This document shows, one piece after another, positions 35,957-44,882 of a DNA stretch of 64,000 nt (its first letter is position 1; every line of letters begins with the position of its first letter). This stretch comes from CAWCTB01 sp963798275 (GTDB taxonomy: Bacteria > Acidobacteriota > Terriglobia > Terriglobales > Acidobacteriaceae), in contig CAWCTB010000025.1 of the NCBI GenBank assembly GCA_963798275.1, positions 1 to 64,000 of the forward strand. Reading direction: 5' to 3'. The notes beneath the pieces are model-generated. The model was given only the letters and a program-made list of their open reading frames with translations. It was not told where the DNA came from and did no database searches. The translations under genes and the position numbers were made by a program.

Positions 35957-36647
35957 ATGCCCGAGTCAACCTCAAACGTCGAGTTCGCCCACAAGATACA
36001 CGAGCAGGGACATCATCACGGCGGACCATCTCGATCGCCGTCACGAATGGGTCGGAATCGCCGAGGCCGTGGTGCTGGCGATCGTGGCCGTGGCCACGGC
36101 GTGGAGCGGCTACCAGGCGGCGAAGTGGGACGCCCGTTCGGCAAAAGAGTACGCCCAGGTTGCGCGCACCACTGTCCTCTCGCAGCAGAAGGCCACCCTC
36201 GCCGGCCAGGACCGGCTGTACGACATAACCACGTTTAACAGCTGGATGACGGCCAAGCTGGCCCACAACGATCAGGTCGCCGAGTTCTACGAGCGCCGCT
36301 TCCGTCCCGAATACAACGTCGCATTTCAGGCATGGCAAAAGCTAGATTGGCTGAAGGACCCGTCCGTGCCTGCCGGCCCCATCTTCATGGCGGAATACCG
36401 GAGCGCCAACGCCGAAGAGTCCGCCAAACTGGCCGAGGAAGCCAGAGCACATTTCGAGATGGGCGTCGCCACCCGCGAGACCGGCGACGACTATGTGAAG
36501 GTAACAGTGTTCCTGGCGACCGTCCTGCTGCTGACGGCGCTTAGTCAGCGCTTCGAAATGTTCGGTCCGCGCGCCGCTGTGGTCACCGTCGCCGCTATCC
36601 TGCTGGTCATCAGCGCCTATTGGATCCTGGCGCTCCCGCGCGCGTAA
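35957..36647 (+). CDS. DUF4337-like membrane protein, N-terminal frameshift
   Basis: The main part (from about 36015) reads LDRRHEWVGIAEAVVLAIVA, with a membrane helix (VGIAEAVVLAIVAVATAWSG), a helical extracytoplasmic or cytoplasmic middle (TTVLSQQKATLAGQDRLYDI, FNSWMTAKLAHNDQVAEFYE) and two further helices at the C-terminus (VTVFLATVLLLTALSQRF, AAVVTVAAILLVISAYWILA). The natural start is probably ATG 35957 (MPESTSNVEFAHKIHEQG) in another frame. A single base change at the GGG/ACA near 36007-36012 would join it to DIITADHLDRRHEW. Proteins of this shape are common and uncharacterised. Confidence 0.65.
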
Positions 36648-36668
36648 TTGTGCTCCTCCCCATCATTG

Positions 36669-37117
36669 TCACGCCGCGCGCGTCTTGCGCAACTGCACCA
36701 GCAGATACACCGCCGCGGCCACCAGGAACGGCGACGACCAGAATCCCGGCGCGGGACGCGGGAAGGTAACGCTGCTCACCGTACGTCCGAAGATCGTGGC
36801 GACGGTGTGCCCGGCGGCATTCAGCAGCATCAAGATCGCGAACAGAGCGGCCGCGGAATGCGCATCCAGCGCGCGCCACGAAAGGCCGCGGCCGAGAGCG
36901 CAAGCAAGATGACACAAGCGGCGATGAGCCCCCACAGCCATTCGCGGAACGCAAACGTCGGCATGGGCCACCATCCCAGCTTTTCGCGCATCGTTAGAAC
37001 GGTTGGGTTGTAAATGTTCAGGAATCCAGTCGTGGCCTCATCGAATACGTGCAGGCAGAGCGCAAGGTAAAGCAGGAGCCAGGCGATGCCAAACGAGCGG
37101 TAGCGAGGGTCGGTCAT
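36669..37117 (-). CDS. HXXEE-like integral membrane protein, frameshifted
   Basis: A small four-helix membrane protein of about 149 residues. The first part reads SFGIAWLLLYLALCLHVFDE, in which H-x-x-D-E resembles the HXXEE motif, and continues WGLIAACVILLALSAAAFRG. The second part (FAILMLLNAAGHTVATIFGR, SSPFLVAAAVYLLVQLRKTR) is in another frame, with the shift close to 36846-36854. Both halves are clearly membrane helices, and a one-base correction makes a continuous protein. Family assignment is tentative and function unknown. Confidence 0.55.
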
Positions 37118-37179
37118 AGCGGCACCTCCCTTTGCTGCTCTGGATACGGATAGTGTTGACGAAAAGTCTCGTGCGCGTC

Positions 37180-38266
37180 TTACTTCCTCGCCTGCGCCAT
37201 CACCTTCGCGGGAGGACCGGCGTTGGGCGGCATGGTGCCGGTCAGGGCCTTCATAAACTCCAGCAGGTCCTGGCGCTCCTGCAGGGTAAGAAAATCGAGC
37301 ACATGGATTTCCTTGTCGAGATAGGGATTCGAATTCCCTGCCCCGATGTAGAAGTCCATGGTGTCTTTCAGCGTAGCCTGGCTGCCATCGTGCATGTACG
37401 GGGGGGTGAGCGCCACGTTGCGCAGCGTCGGCGTGCGAAACGCGCCGGTGTCCTGTGGATTTTTCGAGAACACCGCGCGGCCTTTATCGGTCGGCTCGCC
37501 GTTGTCGACACCGACGCCGATGTTGTGGAACTGGTTGTCGGTGAACAGCGCGTACTTCTCGCCGATGGTGTGGCAGGCGGCGCAGTTGCCCTTCTTCGCG
37601 TCGCGGAAGACTTCGAGCCCGTGAATCTGCGTCGTGTCATGGCGGTTTTATCGCCGCCATAGTAATAGCGATCGAACGCCGAGTCGCCGCTCAGCATGGT
37701 GCGCTCGAAGGACGCGATGCTTTTTTCAACTTTTTCGAAGGTGATGGGTCCCGGTCCGAAGGCTCTCTGGAAGGCGGCCACGTAGCTCGGGTCTCCGACA
37801 AGCGCTGCGCGACGCCTTTCAGCGAGTGTGCCATCTCCACCGGATTGGTCACCGGACCTTCGATCTGCTTCTCCAGGTTGGGCGCGCGGCCATCCCAGAA
37901 CTGCAGCGTCCAATACGCTGAGTTCAGCACGCTGGGCGAATTGCGCACGCCTAGTTTCCCACCCACGCCGTTGGACACGCGCTTGCCATCGGCAAACGCC
38001 TGCTCCGGCGAATGGCAGGAGGCACAGGAGATGGTGTTATTGGAAGAGAGTGCGGTGTCGTAGTACAGGCTGCGTCCCAGCTCAATGGTTTCCGCTGTCG
38101 GGGGATTGTCCGCCGGAATGGGAACCGGCGGCAGTCCCAAGGGAGCTTCGATTGCGACCGCCTTCCCCACCGGTGCCGCTGGGTTCGGATTTGCGGCCGC
38201 GTACCAGAACAGGAGCCCAACCACCAGCACAGCCAGACAGAAGATATAAAGAATGCGTCGATTCAT
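37180..38266 (-). CDS. Di-haem cytochrome c peroxidase (MauG/CcpA family), two frameshifts
   Basis: A periplasmic protein of about 360 residues. It has an N-terminal signal anchor (ILYIFCLAVLVVGLLFWYAA), a first haem site CASCHSPEQAFADG, a middle segment (YVAAFQRAFGPGPITFEKVE, SIASFERTMLSGDSAFDRYY) and a second haem site CAACHTIGEKYALFTDNQFH, with the TPTLRNVALTPPYMHDG loop that is diagnostic of the family. The reading frame changes near 37796-37806 and again near 37630-37638. All three pieces are collinear and well conserved. It would reduce H2O2 with electrons from c-type cytochromes, or act as a MauG-like oxidase. Frameshifts may be sequence errors. Confidence 0.8.
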
Positions 38267-38286
38267 GTTCGTGCGGAGACCCGGTC

Positions 38287-39496
38287 TTACGCCAACACCT
38301 TCGCAATCCGCTCTAAAGCCCAGTCGATCTCTTCGCGGGTAATCACCAGCGGCGGGGCGATGCGAATCACGACGTCATGGGTCTCTTTACAGAGTACACC
38401 CAACTCTTTCAGCTTTTCACAGAAGGGCCGCGCCGGTTGGTTCAGCTCCAAGCCAATCCACAGGCCCTTGCCACGGACTTCGCGGATGTGCGGGCTCTTG
38501 ATCGCCATCAGCTTCTCCAGGAAGTACGGCGCCCAGCTCCGCCGAGCGCTCGATCAGCTTCTCTTCGGTCAGCACCTTCAACGCCGTGCGCGCAACGGCG
38601 CAGCCCAGCGGATTGCCGCCGAATGTGCTGCCATGCGTGCCGGGAGCGAATACGCCCAGCACTTCCTTCGAGCCCAGCACCGCCGATACCGGATAGAAGC
38701 CGCCGGAAAGCGCCTTGCCCACGATGGCCGCATCGGGCCGGATGCCTTCATGCTGGAACGCGAACAGCTTGCCGGTGCGACCGAGGCCCGACTGGATTTC
38801 ATCGGTGATCAGCAGCACGTTTTTGGCGCGGCAAATTGCAGCCGATTCCTTCAGATACCCCGCAGGCGGGATGACAATGCCTGACTCGCCCTGGATCGGC
38901 TCAACCAGGAAGGCGCAGGTGTTCTCCGTAACAGCATCGCGCAGCGCCTTGGCATCGCCGAAGGGGATGATCTTGAATCCCGGCGTGAACGGGCCGAAGC
39001 CCTCGCGATAGCTCTCGTCGCTGGAGAAACTGATGATGGTGGTTGTTCGCCCGTGGAAGTTGCCGGCGCAAACGATGATCTCCGCCTTGCCGTCGGGAAT
39101 CCCTTTGACCGTGTAGCCCCACTTGCGCGCCGCCTTGATTGCCGTCTCCACTGCCTCCGCGCCGGAGTTCATGGGCAGCGTCATGTCGAAGCCGGTCAGG
39201 TCGTGCAGTTCCTTATATAAGAGGGGCAACTGGTCATTGCGGAAGGCGCGCGAGGTGAGCGTGACCCGGCTCGCCTGCTCGATCAGCGACGCCAGAATCT
39301 TGGGATGGCAGTGCCCCTGGTTCACGGCGGAATACGATGCCAGGCAGTCAAGATAGCGCTTCCTCTCGACGTCATACACCCACACACCCTCGGCGCGCTC
39401 GATCACCACATCAAGCGGATGGTAGTTATGAGCTCCGTAGGCTTCTTCGAGCTCGATGAAATCGTGCGTCAGCAGGCGATTTTCGATCACTTCCAT
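38287..39496 (-). CDS. rocD: Ornithine--oxo-acid aminotransferase, one frameshift
   Basis: About 403 residues from ATG 39496 (MEVIENRLLTHDFIELEEAY). Class III PLP aminotransferase motifs are clear: AYGAHNYHPLDVVIERAEGV, FHGRTTTIISFSSDESYREG, LLITDEIQSGLGRTGKLFAF, the Schiff-base lysine in IVGKALSGGFYPVSAVLGSK, and HGSTFGGNPLGCAVA. The last 70 residues (EVRGKGLWIGLELNQPARPF) are in another frame; the shift is at about 38528-38534. It converts ornithine to glutamate semialdehyde. Last gene of the carbamoyl-phosphate/ornithine cluster. Confidence 0.88.
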
Positions 39497-39557
39497 ATTG
39501 TCCTCGATTTCTCCCGTCAAAGTTTCTTGGCAAATGCAAACCGTTTTTCCTGTCCGG

Positions 39558-40541
39558 CTACTCCCTGTCAAGCACCAGGGTGAGCAGCGCCATGCGCACA
39601 CACAGCCCATTCGCGGCCTGCCGGAAGTACAGCGCGCGTGGATCGTCGTCCACCGTCTTGTCCAACTCCACGGTGCGCGGCAAGGGGTGCAGGATCATGG
39701 CATCGGGACGCATGCGGCGTAGCACCGACGAATCGATGGCATACCGCATCGGCCCGGTCAGGCCCGCGGCACGCTCCGGCCGGATGCGCGTCTGGTACAC
39801 CACGTCCACCTCGCGGATGGCGCGATCGATGTCGGGTTCCAGTTCGTACTGCACGCCGTGCCGGTCGAGATACTGCAGGATGTCGGGCTTCATCTGCATT
39901 TCGTGCGGGCTGACGAAGAAAATCTTTACCCGCTCGAACTTGGCCAGCAGATAAGCCAGCGAACGCACCGTGCGTCCGCGATCAAGTTCGCCGATAAAGG
40001 CCACGCTCAGGCCATCCAGCGGACGCTCGCGGTAAATCGTGTACAGGTCGAGCAGGGCCTGGGTGGGATGCTGCCCGCCGTCGCCGTCGCCCGCGTTGAT
40101 AATGGGCACCGGCGACACGCCCGCGGCCCGCAACGCGCCGCCGGGCTCGTGATGCCGTATCACGATCACGTCGCAGTAGCTGCCGATGATGCGGATCGAG
40201 TCCTCGACCTGCTCGCCCTCGATCTCGGAAGAAAAGTCGCGCGCGTGTTCGGTCGAGAGCACGCGGCCGCCCAGTCGCAGCATCGCGGCCTCGAAGCAGA
40301 AGCGTGTCCGCGTCGATGGCTTGTAAAACAGGCTGGCGAGGATGCGGCTCTGGTAGTCGAGCGTGCCCCCACGGGCCACGATGCGCTCCATCTGCCGGGT
40401 GCGGCCAAACAGCTCCATCAGCAGGGGCAGCGTGAACTGCTGCGACTCGATCACGTGCCGGAGGCTGGTGGATGGACGAGGAGAGTTTCCATGATTCAGC
40501 ATCGTCGTTTCTTCCGCTAGTCGCGTTGTCTCTACCGGCAT
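39558..40541 (-). CDS. Aspartate-carbamoyltransferase-like protein
   Basis: A 327-residue transcarbamoylase. The carbamoyl-phosphate site (LFYKPSTRTRFCFEAAMLRL), the middle HPTQALLDLYTI and the HPLPRTVELDKTVD end fit the aspartate carbamoyltransferase group rather than the ornithine group. In the 80s loop, where ATCases have a catalytic Lys in KGET, this protein reads SSEIEGEQVED, so the lysine seems replaced by Glu. It overlaps the end of the carbamate kinase gene by 10 bases and lies in an ornithine-related cluster, away from pyrimidine genes. It may be a specialised ATCase or a transcarbamoylase for another amine. Confidence 0.8.
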   Translation of the reverse strand: MPVETTRLAEETTMLNHGNSPRPSTSLRHVIESQQFTLPLLMELFGRTRQMERIVARGGTLDYQSRILASLFYKPSTRTRFCFEAAMLRLGGRVLSTEHARDFSSEIEGEQVEDSIRIIGSYCDVIVIRHHEPGGALRAAGVSPVPIINAGDGDGGQHPTQALLDLYTIYRERPLDGLSVAFIGELDRGRTVRSLAYLLAKFERVKIFFVSPHEMQMKPDILQYLDRHGVQYELEPDIDRAIREVDVVYQTRIRPERAAGLTGPMRYAIDSSVLRRMRPDAMILHPLPRTVELDKTVDDDPRALYFRQAANGLCVRMALLTLVLDRE

Positions 40542-41531
40542 GTCGTCACCTCAACTTCGGTTTGCGCACGGACCTCTGCCGCGGCATGATCGGGCACGAC
40601 ATGCGTGCCAAACTCGCCCACGACCGCTTCGCACAAGTGCTCGAACGAAGTAATGACGGCCTCGCTGCCGCCGTGGCGAATGAAGCGCAACACCGACTCG
40701 ACCTTCGGCCCCATGTTGCCCGGCGGAAAGTGTCCGGCCGCAAGATGCCGCTCTAGCTCGCTTGCCGTCACGCGCCGCAGTGGCTGCTGGTTGGGCTGCT
40801 TATAGTTCAGGTAGACGTAGTCGGTATCGGTGGAGATGGCGAACAGATCGACGCCGAGGCTGATCGCCAGCAGCGCCGACGCACGGTCCTTGTCGATGAC
40901 CGCTTCGATTCCCTGCACCGAGCCGTCGGCAGCGCGGATCACCGGAATGCCGCCGCCGCCGGTCGAGATCACCAGCACGCCGTCGTTCACCAGGTCGCGA
41001 ATCGCTTCCAGCTCGAGGATCTCGATCGGCTCGGGCGAGGCCACCACGCGGCGGTAACCGCGCGCCGCATCTTCCACGATGTGCCAGCCCAGCGACCGCT
41101 TCTTCTCTTCGGCATCGGCGCGCGAGTAGAACGGGCCGATCGGCTTGGATGGATGCTGCATCGCCGGATCGTCGCGAGATACCACGGTCTGCGTCACCAT
41201 GCTGACCACGGGAAGCTCGAAGCCTGAGGCGGAGAGTTCGTTGCGCAGCGACTGCGCCAGCAGGTATCCGATCTCGCCCTGACTGGCAGCGCCGCAGACG
41301 TCTAGCGTCTGGCCGTAGGCCACGTCGGCCGCGCGCTCCGAGCGCAGTAATTGCGCTCCCACCTGCGGCCCGTTGCCGTGGGTGATCACCAGCCGGTAGC
41401 CGAGTCGCACCAGGCCCAAGGATGGCCGCGGCGGTGCGACGGGTGTTGGCCAACTGCTCGGCGATAGTTCCCTTCTCACCGGCTCGGATCAGTGAATTGC
41501 CGCCAACCGCAACCAACGCAGTTTTCGACAT
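40532..41531 (-). CDS. arcC: Carbamate kinase, one frameshift
   Basis: About 332 residues from ATG 41531 (MSKTALVAVGGNSLIRAGEK). After QLANTRRTAAAIL the frame shifts at the CCC run 41415-41417 and continues GLVRLGYRLVITHGNGPQVG, STGGGGIPVI, EAVIDKDRASALLAISLGVD and GHFPPGNMGPKVESVLRFI, all standard for amino-acid-kinase-fold carbamate kinases. It makes ATP from carbamoyl phosphate and ADP, the energy-yielding step of ornithine/citrulline catabolism. It is downstream of the OTC gene on the same strand. The one-base shift is likely a sequence error. Confidence 0.88.
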
Positions 41532-41621
41532 AACCTTTCTTTCTTCATTCCGAGCGGCAGGACGAGGCCGGTGCAATACCGGGATGCATTGCTCGCCCCG
41601 CCCGCCAACTCGAAGTTCGGC

Positions 41622-42600
41622 CTACCGCACCAACTCCAGCATCGGCTCGGCGAGAGCGGGATGCTGAGCATCAAGCAGCTTCTCGGTCATCAGTTCCAGC
41701 AGGATTGCCTTTTGGGCGTGCAGCCGGTTCTCGGCTTGCTGAAAGACGAACGAGCGCGGCCCGTCAATCACCTCGTCGGTGACCTCGTCGCCGCGGTGAG
41801 CAGGCAGGCAATGCAAGAAGATGGCGTCGCTCTTGGCGCGGCCGAACAGCGTGGCGTCAACCTGATATGGCCGGAAGATCTCCAGCCGCTTCTGCGCCTC
41901 GGCTTCCTGTCCCATGCTGGCCCACACGTCGGTGTAGACCACGTCGGCGCCGAACACCGCCATCTCGGGATCGTGCGTGGTAACGATGCTGCCCCTTGGT
42001 TTCGCCGCAACGCAGCCGCGACCACGCCACCGCGTCCAGGTTGGGCTCGAAGCCCGGAGGCGTCGCCACCCAGACGTTCGCACCCAGTTGCGCACCCGCG
42101 AACATCAGCGAGTGGGCCACGTTGTTGCCATCGCCGACATAGGCCACCTTCAGCCCGGCGATGCGTCCCTTTACTTCCAGCATCGTCAGGTAGTCGGCCA
42201 TGGCCTGGCAAGGATGGCTGAAGTCGGTCAGGCCGTTGATCACCGGGACGCTGGCTTCGCGCGCCATCTCCTCGACGATCTCGTGCGCGAAAGTGCGGAT
42301 CATGATCCCCTGCACCATGCGCTCCAGGTTCTTGGCCACGTCATGCACCGACTCGCGCTTGCCGAGGTTGATCTCGGCGGGTGAGAGATAGAGCGAATGG
42401 CCGCCGAGCTGTTCCATGCCCACGTCGAAGGTCACGCGGGTGCGCAACGATGGCTTTTCAAAAATCATTGCCAGCGTCTTGCCCTTGAGCGCTTCGCCAT
42501 ACAACTCCGGCTTCGCCTTCACCTCGCAGGCAACGTGGAGAAAGTGCCGGATGTCACCCGGAGAGAAATCGCGTATGGAAATGAAGTCTTTGTTTCGCAT
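41622..42600 (-). CDS. Ornithine carbamoyltransferase, one frameshift
   Basis: About 325 residues from ATG 42600, with AAGGAGG directly upstream. The carbamoyl-phosphate motif is KPSLRTRVTFDVGMEQLGG, the INLGKRESVHDVAKNLERMV loop and FSHPCQAMADYLTMLEVKG (HPCQ) indicate the OTCase group, and HCLPAHRGDEVTDEVIDG is the C-terminal ornithine loop. Between AWSRLRCGETKG and SIVTTHDPEMAVFGADVVYT the frame changes at the CCCC run 41992-41995 (plus strand). It could be anabolic (argF) or catabolic (arcB); carbamate kinase next door favours the latter, so no symbol is given. Confidence 0.88.
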
Positions 42601-42602
42601 GG

Positions 42603-43946
42603 CTACCTCCTTGCCATGGCAAAGGCCGGCTTGTGTTGCTCGGTAAACCGCTCGAGCAACTCGGTGATGGCGGGCGGGCCAACCTCTTCGACTTCGTAGC
42701 TCACCCGGACGCTGGGCTTGTGCAGCCCGATGGTGCGGGCCAGGTCAATCGGCGTGGCCACCAGCACCAGGTCGCAGGGCACGCGCCGGATGGTCTCCTC
42801 CAGTTCGTGGCGCTGTGTCTCGCTGTAGCCCATGGCCGGCAGCACCTTGCCAAGATGGGGAAACTTCTCGAACGTCTTCTTGATCGAGCCGACGGCGAAG
42901 GGCCGCGGATCGACCATTTTCGCCGCGCCGTAACGGTTCGCGGCCACCCAGCCCGCGCCATACGGCATCTCGCCATGGGTGAGCGTGGGACCGTCTTCCA
43001 CCACCAGCACGCGCTTGCCCTTGATCTCGGCGGGATCGGCGACCGAAACCTTGGAAGCCGTCTCGATCACCAGCGCCTTGGGATTGTGCTGCGCGATGTG
43101 CTGGCGGACCAATTGCACCGACTCGATGTTGGCGGTATCGACCTTGTTGATGATGAGCACGTGCGCAGTGCGGAAGTTGACCTCGCCGGGGTAATAGGAA
43201 AGTTCGTGCCCGGGCCGATGCGGATCGAGCACGACGATGTCGAGGTCGGGGCGGTAGAACGAGGTATCGTTATTGCCGCCGTCCCACAGAATTACGTCGC
43301 CGTCCTGCTCCGCCTGGCGCAGGATTTCCTCGTAGTCCACTCCGGCATATACCGTCGTGCCTTCGACGATGTGCGGCTCGTACTCTTCGCGCTCCTCGAT
43401 GGTGCATTCATAGCGATCGAGATCGGCAATCGTGGCAAAGCGCTCGCAGCGCTGCGCCACCAGGTCGCCATAGGGCATGGGATGCCGCACCACTACGGGG
43501 TTCCAGCCCAGATGGCGCAGCTCGGCCGCGACCCGGCGCGATACCGGACTCTTGCCGCAGCCAGTACGCACCGCACAGATCGAGATCACCGGTAGCTTCG
43601 ATGCCAGTTGGGTACGCGCCACGCCGAGCAGCCAGAAATCGGCTCCGGCGGCAACGGCGCGCGAAGCCAGATGCATGACCGTGGCATGTGTCACGTCGCT
43701 ATAGGAAAACACGACGGCATCCACGTGCTCGTCGCGAATGACTTCTTCCATCCTTTCTTCTTCCACGATAGGAATTCCCGCCGGATACAGGGCGCCGGCT
43801 AATTCCGGCGGATAGTGACGGCCTGCGATGTCGGGAATCTGGGTTGCAGTAAAGGCGACTACGTTGAATTCTGGTTGGTTTCGGAAGACGACGTTAAAGT
43901 TATGAAAATCTCTGCCGGCAGCACCAAGAATGAGAACTCGTCTCAT
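42603..43946 (-). CDS. COG2403-type GTPase (cyclic 2,3-diphosphoglycerate synthetase-like)
   Basis: A 447-residue protein. It begins with a Rossmann-like region (RRVLILGAAGRDFHNFNVVF) and continues into a P-loop nucleotide domain with CAVRTGCGKSPVSRRVAAEL (Walker A), VILWDGGNNDTSFYRPDLDI and a G4-like NKVDTAN. This matches the family that includes archaeal cyclic 2,3-diphosphoglycerate synthetase. Bacterial members are uncharacterised. It is first in the cluster and ends 2 bases before the OTC gene, whose ribosome site lies inside its 3' end. The tight linkage to three carbamoyl-phosphate enzymes suggests a role in that pathway rather than in cDPG synthesis (inference). Confidence 0.8.
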   Translation of the reverse strand: MRRVLILGAAGRDFHNFNVVFRNQPEFNVVAFTATQIPDIAGRHYPPELAGALYPAGIPIVEEERMEEVIRDEHVDAVVFSYSDVTHATVMHLASRAVAAGADFWLLGVARTQLASKLPVISICAVRTGCGKSPVSRRVAAELRHLGWNPVVVRHPMPYGDLVAQRCERFATIADLDRYECTIEEREEYEPHIVEGTTVYAGVDYEEILRQAEQDGDVILWDGGNNDTSFYRPDLDIVVLDPHRPGHELSYYPGEVNFRTAHVLIINKVDTANIESVQLVRQHIAQHNPKALVIETASKVSVADPAEIKGKRVLVVEDGPTLTHGEMPYGAGWVAANRYGAAKMVDPRPFAVGSIKKTFEKFPHLGKVLPAMGYSETQRHELEETIRRVPCDLVLVATPIDLARTIGLHKPSVRVSYEVEEVGPPAITELLERFTEQHKPAFAMARR

Positions 43947-44040
43947 AGTGCGTCAAAGCGTCATTAGACCCATGATGTGGGGACACTTTTCTCCTCGCGG
44001 ACATGTTGTTCCTACCCGGGCGGGAGCGCAGTGAGCCCTA

Positions 44041-44508
44041 TCACATGAGGATGAGACATCGGACACCACCTCCCGGCCCATACCAAGGGTCCAGCGGCGG
44101 TGACGACTTTGCCAGGAAACGCGCCGCCCGGCGGCTATTGCGTAGCACCAGGGCGACGGCGCGCGGGAAAAGAAAGTTGTTTTCCAACTGAATATGCTGG
44201 TGCAGGTCGGTTTCAAAGCCCTGCAGCGCTTGATAGAGCGTGCGATAGCTGATGCACGCATCGTCCGGAACCTTGTAGTCGTTGGTGATGGTATGCAGCG
44301 AACGCAGCGCACCGCCTGCGCCATCGTGCTCCTGCATCATGATGCGCACCGGGTTCATCCCCGTTCCGAATATCGCCGGGGGCGCGAGTTCTTCCGCCAA
44401 CACGCTTTCTTCCATGCGGACAATGTAAGGGAAGAGGATCTGCTCTTCCTTCATCAGGTGAACTCTCGGCTCCCCGGCGAGCGCCAAGAAGATTGATAAA
44501 GAATGCAA
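44041..44508 (-). pseudogene. N-terminally truncated RIC-like hemerythrin-domain protein
   Basis: The 155-residue reading frame is clearly a hemerythrin HHE domain: VHLMKEEQILFPYIVRMEES, MMQEHDGAGGALRSLHTITN and FETDLHQHIQLENNFLFPRA supply the iron-binding His and Glu ligands. It is a close relative of the C-terminal two-thirds of the RIC gene at 46294-47013, but lacks the ScdA-type N-terminal domain and the first hemerythrin helix. Homology begins abruptly at about 44495, only 40 bases before the tRNA-Val fragment. It is most likely the surviving part of a second RIC gene cut at an integration boundary. Confidence 0.7.
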
Positions 44509-44538
44509 ATCGTAAGCGATTGAAAGACAAGGAAGATA

Positions 44539-44583
44539 TGGTGGGCGCTACAGGATTCGAACCTGTGACTTCCACCGTGTGAA
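44539..44583 (-). other. 3' half of a tRNA-Val gene (probable attachment-site footprint)
   Basis: On the minus strand, 45 bases reproduce the 3' half of a tRNA: anticodon loop TTCACAC (anticodon CAC, valine), stem GGTGG, variable loop AAGTC, T-arm ACAGG-TTCGAAT-CCTGT, acceptor AGCGCCCA and encoded CCA. The 5' half is absent; the match stops exactly at the 5' side of the anticodon loop. This is how the distal end of an integrated element looks when a tyrosine integrase uses the tRNA 3' half as its core site. By that logic the element lies on the higher-coordinate side and its other end, with the intact tRNA, is beyond this window. Confidence 0.75.
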
Positions 44584-44882
44584 TCTGATCAAGATAGGCT
44601 TTTCAATGACTTACAAGTGCGTGGAGGCTGCCTAAGTACACGCAAGTCGTATAAGACATCGCATTTTGTGGATCGGTTTGTGGGTTGAGAAATACCTGGC
44701 TCTGCGCGTAGGACGGTCGGACACGATCTGTTGGCCTCCTTCCCAGAGCCCCTTTCGGGGATAAATCCAGATCTCCAAAGGCCGAAGCCCGGCGGATTTT
44801 GAGTCGCAGTACGCCATTCAACGCCTATCCAAAATTTAATCATGTTGGGCGTTAGGTCTTACCTTGGCAGCCGAGAAATGTG
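44584..44882. other. Gap between tRNA fragment and nnrS
   Basis: About 300 bases with no recognisable gene. No integrase remnant or repeat was identified. This is presumably the inner edge of the putative tRNA-associated island. Confidence 0.3.

Noticed and set aside
44539..44583. A complete tRNA gene
   Set aside because: Only the 3' half is present; no D-arm or acceptor 5' strand follows the anticodon loop.
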